DNA from: DASUBN01 sp964584665
Lineage (GTDB): Bacteria; Pseudomonadota; Gammaproteobacteria; Natronospirales; REEB76
DNA: 64,000 bases
Assembly: GCA_964584665.1 (NCBI GenBank)
Contig: CAZPAO010000006.1
Coordinates: forward strand, 55,223 to 119,222
Reading direction: 5' to 3'
The notes under the pieces were generated by a model, which saw only the letters and a program-made list of their open reading frames with translations, was not told the origin of the DNA and searched no databases. The translations under genes and the position numbers were made by a program. How positions within the stretch are numbered: position 1 is the stretch's first letter; each line of letters begins with the position of its first letter. Below, in pieces: positions 1 to 8,632 of this stretch.

Positions 1-2
1 GC

Positions 3-1133
3 CGCGACGACGGCACCAGCGAGCTGGCGGGCGAGTTCGGCTCCCTGCCCTACTACCTGGTCATGGCGTGCAAGGACAAGAACATCCCGGTGAAATTCCA
101 GTTGCCCGCCCAGTACTGCATGGACGTGCAGACCGCCACAGACGCGGAAGTGGAAGCGAACGTCTCGGCGCTGATCGCCGCCTATGTGGACAGCCTCACC
201 TTCTTCCAGGACGAGGCCGGCAACTACAACGGCTCGCCTTACGACCAGTTCCTGATCGACAACGGCCTGCCGCAGTCCCCCAGGGCCGGCGAATCCACCC
301 ATGACTATGCCGCGCGCCTGCTGGGCGCCGTGCAGGCCCTGCCCGATCCGAAGTTCGTGAGCTGCTGCAGCCAGTTCAACGGCGGCAAGGACTTCGCCTT
401 CCACAGCCTCCGTCCCTTCCACTTCGGCCCGCAGGAGCTGCGCGGCCTCAAGGCCTTCCTGAGCCGTCCCGCCGGCGCGGTCATCATCCCGGGCGAGGCG
501 GCCCACGGCGGGATCGGCGACTGCGCCGCCTGCCACACGCCGCCGGCCTTCAGCGATTTCCGCATGCACAACACCGGCGTGGCCCAGGCGGAATACGACA
601 AGGTCCACGGCCAGGGCAGCTTCGCGCTGCTGGCGGTGCCGACGCTGGCCCAGCGCGACGCGGACCCGGGTGCGTATCTCCCGGTGAGCGACGCCCATCC
701 GGATGCGAGCGAGACCTTCCGCATGGCCGCCAGCGCGAGCGACGCCGGCAAGGCGGACTTGGGGGTCTGGAACATCTTCGCCAACCCGGACTTCCCCAAG
801 CGCAAGGCTTCCCTGCGCAAGTTCCTCTGCGCCATCGACACGCATCAGTTCGCCGACTGCGGCGCGAGCGACGCCACGCTGCTGGACCGTGCGCTGGGCG
901 TGTTCAAGACCCGCAGCCTGAGGGACCTCGGTGACTCCGACCCTTACATGCATGACGGGCAGTTCGACACGCTGGAGGCGGCGGTGAGGTTCTACCAGCA
1001 GTCGGGCCAGCTCGCCCGCCTGGGCAAGCTGCGCAACGGCGACCCCGCCATGCAGGGCGTGGCGCTCACGGACCAGGACGTGCAGGATCTGGCCGCGTTC
1101 CTCGCGGCACTAGATGAAGACTACAGCAACTAG
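3..1133 (+). CDS. Di-haem cytochrome c peroxidase-like protein, 5' end outside window
   Basis: The frame is open to the left edge, so the N-terminus is missing. The visible part carries one c-type haem motif CAACH (bases about 529-543), followed by a typical TPPAFSDF stretch. Near the C-terminus is PYMHDG, a signature of the bacterial di-haem cytochrome c peroxidase/MauG superfamily, and the protein ends in a helical segment (LTDQDVQDLAAFLAAL) usual for these proteins. Such proteins act in the periplasm, reducing peroxide or oxidising partner proteins. The other haem motif would lie upstream of the window. The gene converges on the cyclodeaminase-like gene with a 4-base overlap. Family is secure; substrate is unknown. 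Confidence 0.8.
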   Translation, partial: RDDGTSELAGEFGSLPYYLVMACKDKNIPVKFQLPAQYCMDVQTATDAEVEANVSALIAAYVDSLTFFQDEAGNYNGSPYDQFLIDNGLPQSPRAGESTHDYAARLLGAVQALPDPKFVSCCSQFNGGKDFAFHSLRPFHFGPQELRGLKAFLSRPAGAVIIPGEAAHGGIGDCAACHTPPAFSDFRMHNTGVAQAEYDKVHGQGSFALLAVPTLAQRDADPGAYLPVSDAHPDASETFRMAASASDAGKADLGVWNIFANPDFPKRKASLRKFLCAIDTHQFADCGASDATLLDRALGVFKTRSLRDLGDSDPYMHDGQFDTLEAAVRFYQQSGQLARLGKLRNGDPAMQGVALTDQDVQDLAAFLAALDEDYSN

Positions 1134-2086
1134 TATCTGACTTCGGTCCCGACGCGGCGCTTAAGCGCCGCGTCGTAGACCAGCTGGGCGGCCACCGCGT
1201 CCTGCACCGCCACGCCGACCGACTTATAGAGCGTGATCGTGTCCGGGGACTCGCGCCCCGGGCGCGTCCCCGCGATGACTTCACCGATCTCCGCCTGCAC
1301 CTCAGCACCCACGAGATCGAGGGCGCCGGAAGGCGGCGGCGCGAGCGCCGCGGCACGGGACTCCACGAACACCCGCGAACGGCGCACGGCGGCCTCATCC
1401 AGCTCCCGCCCCTTCTGGTGCAGGCCCACCGAGTTCACATGCATGCCGTCGCGAAGCCACTCGCCGCGCACCACCGGCTCCGCGGCATCGGTGGTGGCAC
1501 AGACTATGTCCGCACCGGCGAAGGCTTCGGGCCCGATGGGATATGACTTCGTTTGCAAGCCCCAGCGCGCCGCGAGTTCCCGCGCCAGCGCAGCGGCCTT
1601 CTCTGGATCGCGTCCCGCCACGCGGATCTCTTTCAGCTTGCACACCCGCGGCAGCGCCTCGCCGTGGCTGCGGGCCTGCACGCCGGTGCCGACGATGAGC
1701 AGCACCGAGGCGTCTTCCCGCGCCAGCAGGCGGGTGGCGAGGGCCGAGCCCGCGGCGGTGCGTAGCGCCGTGATGGAGGCGCCATCGAGCATCGCCTTCG
1801 GCGCGCCCGTATCCGCATCGAACAGCATCACCACCGCCTGGTGGGTCGGGATGTCCCGCGCCGCGTTGCGGGGGAACACGCTCACCAGCTTGCAGCAGAG
1901 CGTGCCGCTCGACGGGAGATGCACCGGCATCACACCGAGCAGGCCCTTGCCCTGCACCTGGGCCGCGGTGCGCACAGGCATGGAGACGAGGCCGGCGGAG
2001 AGTTCCACCATGGCTGGGCCGATCGCTCCGATGAGCGCATCCATGTCCAGGAGGGCATCCACTTGCTTGCGGTCCAGCAGCAGCAT
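1130..2086 (-). CDS. Ornithine cyclodeaminase/mu-crystallin family protein
   Basis: 318 residues, the usual length of the family. The N-terminal half has the substrate-side fold with KLVSVFPRN and the TALRTAAGSALATRLLAR stretch, followed by a Rossmann nucleotide site VGTGVQARSH at about residue 132. Family members include ornithine cyclodeaminase, alanine dehydrogenase, ketimine reductases and opine-type synthases, so the substrate cannot be named. It lies only 4 bases downstream of the MBL-fold gene on the same strand, so the two are probably co-transcribed and translationally coupled. Confidence 0.85.
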   Translation of the reverse strand: MLLLDRKQVDALLDMDALIGAIGPAMVELSAGLVSMPVRTAAQVQGKGLLGVMPVHLPSSGTLCCKLVSVFPRNAARDIPTHQAVVMLFDADTGAPKAMLDGASITALRTAAGSALATRLLAREDASVLLIVGTGVQARSHGEALPRVCKLKEIRVAGRDPEKAAALARELAARWGLQTKSYPIGPEAFAGADIVCATTDAAEPVVRGEWLRDGMHVNSVGLHQKGRELDEAAVRRSRVFVESRAAALAPPPSGALDLVGAEVQAEIGEVIAGTRPGRESPDTITLYKSVGVAVQDAVAAQLVYDAALKRRVGTEVRY

Positions 2087-2090
2087 GGGA

Positions 2091-3029
2091 TCAGTCGACA
2101 GGTACGGGACGCTTCTTGGTCCCAGCTAATTCAGATTCCGTATCTTTGATGTTCGGCAACGAGAAGTAATCGAAATAGCCCCAATCGCCATACTGCTTCT
2201 TCAAGCCCGGCAGCACCTGATCCACGAGCCCCTGACCGGTCTTGCCGGCGCTACGGGCGCCCGCCACCGCGGCGCGCAGCGCCATGATGTAGTCGCGGAA
2301 GGCCATCACGTCCGCCTTCTTCCCCGGGACACCATGGCCGGGCACGAAGGTGGCGTCCGGATGATCCTTGACGAAGTCATCGTTGGTGGCGATCTGCTGC
2401 AGCGTGTCCGCATCGATGAGGTTGGGCAGGTCGTGGTCCCAGAAGAGGTCGCCGGTGAACACCACCTTCGCATCCGGCACGATCACGGCCGAGTCGCCGC
2501 CGGTGTGGCCCTGCACCACCTTCACCACCAGCTTGCGGTCGCCGAGGGATAGCACCACGCCGTCCTTGTAGGTGAGCGTGGGCAGCGTCAGGGACTCCAC
2601 CATCGCCTTCTCTTCAGGCTTAGGGCTTGCGCCGAAGAACTTGAGGTTCTCGGTCCTTTCCCAGGCCGCCACGTTGTGCTCCGCCATCACCACGGCTCCC
2701 GCCTGGGCGAACACGCCGTTCCCGCCCACGTGGTCCAGGTGATAGTGGGTGTCTATGACGAAGCGCACCGGCTTGTCCGTGGTCTTGCGGATGGCATCCA
2801 GCAGCGCCTGTGCCGCCGCAGTCGTCTGGAAGGCGTCGATGACGGCGACCCCATCGGACCCCACCACGAAGCCGGCATTGCCCCCGGTACCGCTCTTCGG
2901 CACCGAGATGGCGGCCCACACACCCGGCGCGAGCTGCTGCAGCGTGAAGAGAGGCTTGGCTGCGTCAGCTGCCAGGCTGGAAGACAGCCATAGCGCCGGG
3001 AGCGCGAGGGAGAGCATCCTGAGCTTCAT
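2091..3029 (-). CDS. Exported MBL-fold metallo-hydrolase
   Basis: 312 residues with an N-terminal signal peptide (hydrophobic stretch ending near SSLAADA). The metallo-beta-lactamase metal motif HYHLDH is at residues 95-100, and further ligands are H175 (GHTGGD), D194 (TGDLF) and H232 (PGHGVPG), so both zinc sites look intact. This is the quinoprotein relay/SoxH-like type of secreted MBL hydrolase. It could be a beta-lactamase-like enzyme, but many homologues are not; substrate unknown. First gene of a probable two-gene operon with the cyclodeaminase-like gene and divergent from the beta-lactamase-like gene. Confidence 0.85.
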   Translation of the reverse strand: MKLRMLSLALPALWLSSSLAADAAKPLFTLQQLAPGVWAAISVPKSGTGGNAGFVVGSDGVAVIDAFQTTAAAQALLDAIRKTTDKPVRFVIDTHYHLDHVGGNGVFAQAGAVVMAEHNVAAWERTENLKFFGASPKPEEKAMVESLTLPTLTYKDGVVLSLGDRKLVVKVVQGHTGGDSAVIVPDAKVVFTGDLFWDHDLPNLIDADTLQQIATNDDFVKDHPDATFVPGHGVPGKKADVMAFRDYIMALRAAVAGARSAGKTGQGLVDQVLPGLKKQYGDWGYFDYFSLPNIKDTESELAGTKKRPVPVD

Positions 3030-3158
3030 GGTGGCTCATCCTAAAGGGGTGACCGCATGGATTCTAACGCCCGGGGGATGCGAAGATGATCCGGGGCGCA
3101 ACCTTTCACCCCGGCCCCGCATCTCTAATATAGGACCTCACCCGAAGGAATACCCGAC

Positions 3159-4922
3159 ATGCGTACCCTGCTCCTCGCCGGCCTCCTATTGGCGGTAGCT
3201 TCGCCTTCCCAGGCCGCAGACGCGCCGCCCACCGACGACAAGCTCATCGGCTTGTGGGGCGCTGAGCAGGTGTTCGGTCCCGCCGCCAAGGGCACCCTTA
3301 CCCTCTACGGGCGAGGCGGCGACTGGCACGCGGAGATAGCCGGCTTCCAGGCGGCGGTGCATCACACGCCCGGCAGCGTGGACTTCAGCCTGCCTGGTGG
3401 CCAGGGCAGTTTCCGCGGCGCGCTGGGTGCAGGCGGCGGTTCGATAACAGGCTTCTGGGTGCAGCCCCCGGGCGTCACACTCGAGCAGAGTTATGCCACG
3501 CCGGTGACCCTGAAGCGCCGCGAGAGCGGCGTGTGGCAGGGCGAAGTGAAGCCACTGGAGGATTCGGTCTCGCTCTATCTCCTGGTGAGCCGTGCCGACG
3601 ACGGCAGCCTCAAGGCCTTCATCCGCAATCCGGAGTTCAACTTCGGCATGCGGCGGCTTTATACGGTGAAGCTGGACGGCCAGCAGGTCACGCTCGACGA
3701 CACCCTGCGCAAGCACGATCAGCTGCGCGGCAGTTACGACCCGGAGCAGGACCGGCTCGCCATCACGCTCCAGGGCATCGCCAGCTTCGACTTCACGCGC
3801 CGCGACCGGGACCATGCCATAGGCTTCTATCCCGCCACGCCGGCAGGGCCGTACGTCTACCGTCAGCCCATAAGGGAAGACGACGGCTGGAAGACCGCCG
3901 ACCTCGCCGGGGCGAAGCTCGATGCCGGGCCCCTGAAGGCGCTGGTGCAGCAGATCCTGGACCAGAAGACCGACGGCTTCAGCACGCCCTACATCCAGAG
4001 CCTCTTGGTGGCGCGCCACGGCAAGCTCGCGCTGGAAGAGTATTTCTACGGCTTCGACCGTGAGCAGACCCATGACACGCGCTCTTCCGGCAAGACCCTC
4101 GCGGGCACCCTGACCGGCATCGCCCTCGACCATGGCGCGAAGTTCACGCTGGACTCCTCCGCGACCGCGCTGTATCCGCAATACACGGACCTCGCCAACC
4201 CGGACCCGCGCAAGCAGAAGATCACGGTGCGTGACCTCCTCACCATGGACTCCGGCCTCGCCTGCGACGACAACGACGACGACTCGCCCGGCAACGAGGA
4301 CACCATGCAGGGCCAGGACAAGCAGCCGGACTGGTACCGCTACATCCTCGACGTGCCGGTGCTGGATGAGCCGGGGGACAAGAAGGCGGTGTATTGCACC
4401 GCCGCCATCAACCTCCTGGGCGGCATCGTCAGCAGCAGGAGCGGCATGCCGCTCACGGACTTCTTCCAACGCTACTACGCCGGTCCGCTGGGCATCAGCG
4501 ACTACCACATGAACCTGATGCCGACGGGGCAGGCCTATATGGGTGGCGGCATCCGTCTGCGGCCGCGGGACATGCTGAAGCTCGGCCAACTCTATCTGGA
4601 TGGCGGCACCTGGAACGGCAAGCGCGTGTTGAGCAAGGGATGGGTCGCCGACGCCACCCGGCAGCATTCCTACTTCCCCGCCAGCGACTACGCGCCGGGT
4701 CACGGCTACGGCTACACCTGGCACCTCTTCCAAGTGGAGATCGCCGGCAAGAAGTACGACGAATACATGGCCCAGGGCAACGGTGGACAGCTCGTGATGG
4801 TGGTGCCGAAGCTGGATCTCGCGGTGGTCATCACCGCCGGCAACTACGGCAACTTCCCGGTGTGGCGCAAGTTCTTCGAGGAACTGATGCCCCAGTACAT
4901 CATCCCGGCGGCCGGCGGCTGA
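3159..4922 (+). CDS. Serine hydrolase, beta-lactamase (class C/PBP4*-like) family
   Basis: 587 residues: signal peptide (1-20), an N-terminal beta-rich region of about 230 residues, then a beta-lactamase/transpeptidase-like domain. The catalytic SxxK is S309-S-G-K312. The usual YxN triad reads Y412-C-T, and the third motif (K/H-T/S-G) is represented by GNGGQ near residue 547. The Thr in place of Asn in the second motif is unusual but not unknown in esterase-like members. Such proteins are periplasmic esterases, D-aminopeptidases or penicillin-binding-like enzymes. Ribosome site GAAGGA about 10 bases before ATG. Divergent from the MBL hydrolase gene. Confidence 0.82.
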   Translation: MRTLLLAGLLLAVASPSQAADAPPTDDKLIGLWGAEQVFGPAAKGTLTLYGRGGDWHAEIAGFQAAVHHTPGSVDFSLPGGQGSFRGALGAGGGSITGFWVQPPGVTLEQSYATPVTLKRRESGVWQGEVKPLEDSVSLYLLVSRADDGSLKAFIRNPEFNFGMRRLYTVKLDGQQVTLDDTLRKHDQLRGSYDPEQDRLAITLQGIASFDFTRRDRDHAIGFYPATPAGPYVYRQPIREDDGWKTADLAGAKLDAGPLKALVQQILDQKTDGFSTPYIQSLLVARHGKLALEEYFYGFDREQTHDTRSSGKTLAGTLTGIALDHGAKFTLDSSATALYPQYTDLANPDPRKQKITVRDLLTMDSGLACDDNDDDSPGNEDTMQGQDKQPDWYRYILDVPVLDEPGDKKAVYCTAAINLLGGIVSSRSGMPLTDFFQRYYAGPLGISDYHMNLMPTGQAYMGGGIRLRPRDMLKLGQLYLDGGTWNGKRVLSKGWVADATRQHSYFPASDYAPGHGYGYTWHLFQVEIAGKKYDEYMAQGNGGQLVMVVPKLDLAVVITAGNYGNFPVWRKFFEELMPQYIIPAAGG

Positions 4923-4951
4923 AAAATAAGGGCGCCGCGACTGCGGCGCCC
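4922..4951 (-). terminator. Intrinsic terminator of the GGDEF-like gene
   Basis: A perfect 9-bp stem (4930-4938 with 4943-4951, loop GACT) is followed on the minus strand by a T-rich run. It lies 36 bases past the stop codon of the minus-strand GGDEF-like gene, and may also stop the converging beta-lactamase-like transcript. Confidence 0.75.
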
Positions 4952-4986
4952 CTGCCCAGCCCCCCGGCCGGGCCGAAACATCCGGC

Positions 4987-6189
4987 TCAGTGCACCGGGC
5001 TGTCGTATTCCTTGTGGTGCAGCAGGCGCAGGTCGTGCAGGCCAGTGGCGGCCTTGACGGGTTCGCCCTTGGGTTTCGCCCGGTTCGCCGCCTGCAACTC
5101 CTCCATGTTGTGCAGACGCGCCTTCTCGAGGGAAGCGCCCACCATCTCCATGAGTTCGTCCAGGCTCTCGCCGGGGTAGTACTCCACGATGCCGATCGTG
5201 AGCGCCACGTTGAGCAGGCCTGCCATGGTGCGGATGGACTCAAGCTCCACCACCTTGTGCAGTTGCTTGGCGCAGGCCAGGGCGCCCTTGACGTTGGCCC
5301 GCGGCAGGATCATGCCATAGAGCCCATCCCCCACCCGGCCCAGCGGATGATGTGCGCCGTCGCCTTCCTCTTCCAGGCCCATCTTGGCGATGACCCCGGT
5401 GACGCGCTCCACCACTTCACGCAGCAACTGCTTGACCGCCATCTCGCCGTAGCGTTCGCCGATCACGGCGAAATGGTCTATCTCGATTAGGCCGATGGAG
5501 AAGGTGCTGCCGGAACGGTCCGCCCGCTCCTTGCAGCGGCGCAGTTCCTCGCGGAAGAAGGGGTACTTCAAGGCGATGGTATCCATGTCCTGGATGGTGA
5601 TGGCATGGATACGCGTCTTCGCCTCCTCCAGTTCCTCCGCCTGCCGTAGGTTCGCCTCATGCAGCTCGGCCTTCTCGTTATGCAAGTGCGCATATTCATA
5701 CGCCCTCGAATACATGAAGCCGCTCAAGGCCAGCGACACCAGGATCGCGTAGAGCGCATCCGCGTGCCGTGCCGCACCCGGGTCCAGCATCACGCCGGTA
5801 TAGGCGTTCAGGAAGATGCCCAGGTATAGCGCCGTCAACACCAGCACCTGGCGCGGGCTGAGACTGGTCATGCCGATGGCGACCCACAGCAGCGACATCT
5901 GCATGATCTGCGGATGGCTCACGGGGGCCAGCAGCGCGTAGAGGCCCGCGCATACGGCGAGACCCAGCAGGGCCTGGATGAACTTCGCGCCCGGATCGCC
6001 GACCCGCGCATCGAAGGCGGTCAAACGCATCAATGCCACCAGCACCGAGGCCAGGCCCGCTGCCAATGCGAGACGCGCAGCCACATCCAGACCCAGGGGC
6101 GGATGGAAGATGGGCAATATCGCGGGCACCAGACACACCGCATAGGCGCCCAGACCGCAGAAATAGGCTTTCCAAGATTTCGTATGCAT
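4987..6189 (-). CDS. Membrane protein with degenerate GGDEF domain
   Basis: 400 residues. About six transmembrane segments fill residues 8-160 (MASE-like sensory region), followed by a coiled-coil linker (170-200) and a GGDEF-type domain (about 225-390). The metal-site region reads IEIDHF (D238), but the signature loop is VGDGL at 286-290 instead of GGDEF, with the preceding Arg kept (GRVGDGLYG). Loss of the second Gly/Glu positions argues against diguanylate cyclase activity; an allosteric or scaffold role is more likely. A strong ribosome site (CAGGGAGTGAGTC) precedes the ATG. The domain assignment is firm, inactivity is inferred. Confidence 0.75.
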   Translation of the reverse strand: MHTKSWKAYFCGLGAYAVCLVPAILPIFHPPLGLDVAARLALAAGLASVLVALMRLTAFDARVGDPGAKFIQALLGLAVCAGLYALLAPVSHPQIMQMSLLWVAIGMTSLSPRQVLVLTALYLGIFLNAYTGVMLDPGAARHADALYAILVSLALSGFMYSRAYEYAHLHNEKAELHEANLRQAEELEEAKTRIHAITIQDMDTIALKYPFFREELRRCKERADRSGSTFSIGLIEIDHFAVIGERYGEMAVKQLLREVVERVTGVIAKMGLEEEGDGAHHPLGRVGDGLYGMILPRANVKGALACAKQLHKVVELESIRTMAGLLNVALTIGIVEYYPGESLDELMEMVGASLEKARLHNMEELQAANRAKPKGEPVKAATGLHDLRLLHHKEYDSPVH

Positions 6190-6558
6190 GACTCACTCCC
6201 TGTTGTTATCAAGAGTGCAGCCCTTCCTGATCGTGACGAGCCGCGGTCATGTGCGTGAGCGCGGGGCTGCTGTCGTCGGATGACAGCAGACCACAGCACA
6301 CGAAGCATCGCATCAGCACCACCCCTGCTTGCCCACGCTCCACTCTCTGAAAGTCACCTAAGGGATTCACTGAGCCGCGCCGCCATTGGTCTGGCGGGCA
6401 GCGTCATGCAGGCACGCACTCCTGCCAGTTGACCTGGATCAAGACCGGGCATGCCGTCCCCGCGTAGCTTGGCGCCACGGATGCGAAGGCAGGGCAGCAC
6501 CGGGCCAAAGATGGCCAACAGGGATAGACAACAAAGATCAACATCAGGGAGTGAGATC
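6190..6558. other. 369-base divergent intergenic region
   Basis: Separates the minus-strand GGDEF-like gene from the plus-strand Ig-repeat lipoprotein and must hold both promoters. A GCTGTC...GACAGC inverted repeat (about 6268-6286) is visible. Both flanking genes carry very similar Shine-Dalgarno regions (CAGGGAGTGAG). I see no convincing gene here. Confidence 0.5.
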
Positions 6559-8289
6559 ATGAAAACGGGTACTTTCCGGCTTGCAGCCTTGCTGCTCAGC
6601 CTCTCCATCCAGGCCTGCGGCGCCGGCGGCGGCACCTCAAGCACTCCGGTACCGGCACCGGCGGCGAAGACCGCCCAGGTGCAGCGTACGGAACCGGCCA
6701 ATCTCAGGACCGGCGTGCCCTTCGGCACCTCCCTGGCGGTGACGATGGACGAGGATGTGGATTCGACCACGGTCAATACCGGAAGCTTCCGCCTGATGGC
6801 GGACCGCGGGTCCCCGGTGACGGGCACCGTGAACACCTCCGGCCACACCGCCCTCTTCAGGCCCACCACCCAGCTCCAGCCGGACACGGTCTATACGGCC
6901 ACCATGAGCCGCGACATCAAGCTGAAGAACGGGGACAGCCTCACCAACGACTACAGCTGGACCTTCGTCACCGGTACCGTGCCGGACGTGACGCCTCCCC
7001 AGGTCACCCTCACCGCCTTCGCCATCGCCAAGACCAATGGGGTCTACGGCGGCCTGGTGGTGGCGTTCTTCAGTGAGTTCATGGACCCGGCTACCATCAA
7101 TACCGACACCTTCCAGGTCACGGATCCGGATGGAAATCCGGTGCCGGGCACCACGGCCTATATCGGCCTGAACGCCATCTTCTACCCCCTCGTGGCCCTC
7201 CAGCCCAATGCCACCTACACCGCCACCATCACCACCGGCGTGCAGGATCTCTCAGGCAACGCCATGACCGAGCCGAACAGCTGGACCTTCGATACGCCGA
7301 ATGCGGCCACCCTGCTCGGCACCATCAGCACCGTGAAGTCCACCTCACCGGCCGCCAACGCAGTGGAGGTACCCCTGGGTGCCGAGATCAGCGCTGCTTT
7401 CAGCCAGACCATGGACTCCTTCACCCTCACCACCGATACCGTCACGCTGCAGGCCCCCGGCGGCGTGAAAGTGCCCGGCACCGTGAGCTACGACGGCATC
7501 AACGTGGTGTTCATGCCCGCAGCACCGCTGCAGCCCAACACCAGCTACATGGCCACCATCACCAGCGACGCCAAGAGCTTGGCCGGCGTGCCTCTGGATT
7601 CGGACTACGTGTGGATGTTCATGACGGGCTCGGATGCGGGACCGGTGGCTCCCAAGGTCGTGTTCAACGCCCCTGCGGACGGCGCCGCTGGCATCGATAC
7701 CGACGACAGCCTCGTCATAGACTTCAGCGAGGCCATGGACGCCCACAGTCTCGCCGCGTCCAACATCACCGTCACCAGTTCCCAAGGCCAGGACGTCCCC
7801 GGCAGCGTGACCTACAACGACACCAGCGCGGTGTTCACGCCCAGCGCCGCCCTGCGGCCTCGCATGACCTATACGGTGAAGGTGAGCGGTGCCGTGCTCT
7901 CCACCGGCGGCATCGCCATGGGCGACGACTTCAGCTGGAGCTTCGCCACCGGCAACTTCGTCACCGGGGCTGCGCCGGTGGTGGTCTTCTCGGATCCCGC
8001 GCCTTATGCCCACAGCGTGTCCCGTTCCAACCCCATCAGCATCGCCTTCAGTGCCGTGCTGGACCCCACGAGCGTGAACACGACCACCGTCCAGGTCGTG
8101 GATGCGGACGGTACCCCGGTGGCGGGCAGCGTCAGCTATCTCGGCGACGTGGTGCAGTTCACGCCTCTGAGCCTGCTCGACCCCAATACCTACTACACCG
8201 TGACCCTCAGCACGGGCATCAAGGGCTTGGCGGGAGACGCCTTCCAGGCGGACTACTCCTGGAGCTTCATCACCCAGCAGATCATGTGA
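6559..8289 (+). CDS. Ig-like (Big_5/SbsA-type) repeat lipoprotein, five repeats
   Basis: 576 residues from the ATG at 6559, chosen because CAGGGAG lies just upstream and because it gives a lipoprotein signal (LSIQAC, lipid-modified Cys) followed by a Gly/Pro linker. The rest is five repeats of about 100-115 residues, each ending in an (D/N)YSWTF-like strand (NDYSWTF, NSWTF, DYVWMF, DDFSWSF, ADYSWSF) and containing a V.FSE.MD..S(I/V)N motif, typical of Big_5 bacterial Ig-like domains. Expected to be anchored to the outer membrane and exposed; binding partner unknown. A paralogue follows 343 bases downstream. Confidence 0.85.
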   Translation: MKTGTFRLAALLLSLSIQACGAGGGTSSTPVPAPAAKTAQVQRTEPANLRTGVPFGTSLAVTMDEDVDSTTVNTGSFRLMADRGSPVTGTVNTSGHTALFRPTTQLQPDTVYTATMSRDIKLKNGDSLTNDYSWTFVTGTVPDVTPPQVTLTAFAIAKTNGVYGGLVVAFFSEFMDPATINTDTFQVTDPDGNPVPGTTAYIGLNAIFYPLVALQPNATYTATITTGVQDLSGNAMTEPNSWTFDTPNAATLLGTISTVKSTSPAANAVEVPLGAEISAAFSQTMDSFTLTTDTVTLQAPGGVKVPGTVSYDGINVVFMPAAPLQPNTSYMATITSDAKSLAGVPLDSDYVWMFMTGSDAGPVAPKVVFNAPADGAAGIDTDDSLVIDFSEAMDAHSLAASNITVTSSQGQDVPGSVTYNDTSAVFTPSAALRPRMTYTVKVSGAVLSTGGIAMGDDFSWSFATGNFVTGAAPVVVFSDPAPYAHSVSRSNPISIAFSAVLDPTSVNTTTVQVVDADGTPVAGSVSYLGDVVQFTPLSLLDPNTYYTVTLSTGIKGLAGDAFQADYSWSFITQQIM

Positions 8290-8298
8290 GGCAGCCTT

Positions 8299-8326
8299 GG
8301 AGGCTGCGCCAGGGCGCGCAGCCTCC
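8299..8326 (+). terminator. Hairpin after the first Ig-repeat lipoprotein gene
   Basis: An 11-bp stem (8299-8309 with 8316-8326) starts 9 bases after the stop codon. There is no T run behind it, so it is either a weak terminator or an mRNA-protecting structure. Confidence 0.45.
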
Positions 8327-8632
8327 TCTCCCAAGTGTCGGTTTGAACAGCGAAATTTCGCTGCCGAACGGATTATTTGTAGGCTTTCCTCACCTTCTCC
8401 TGAGGCCCCTCTAGGGGTTTCCCCGAGGAGCTTGTAGTCCTGGCTTTACATAGCCTCTTCAAACCCCTCCCCCAGGCCTGTTCCTGTCGCATCCATATCA
8501 GATATCCCCCGAGAGCCATACGCGCCCAAGCCTGGGTCCGATTCAGCGTTAATCCGATGTGTCTGAGACGCAGCGGCTGTTGAAATACGTCCCATACACA
8601 ATGCGCTTGGATGCGCGACAGGGAGTGGAGTC
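8327..8632 (+). other. Intergenic region between the two Ig-repeat lipoproteins
   Basis: About 300 bases without a supported gene. A small GCGAAATTTCGC palindrome lies near 8350. The promoter and leader of the second lipoprotein gene should be here; I recognise no riboswitch. The end holds the ribosome site CAGGGAGTGGAGTC. Confidence 0.4.

Noticed and set aside
3186..5243. Long minus-strand open frame (685 codons) opposite the beta-lactamase-like gene
   Set aside because: Low-complexity Arg/His/Val-rich translation opposite a well-supported gene; an effect of high G+C.
8327..8632. Riboswitch in the leader of the second Ig-repeat lipoprotein
   Set aside because: I could not match the text to any known aptamer core, such as c-di-GMP.
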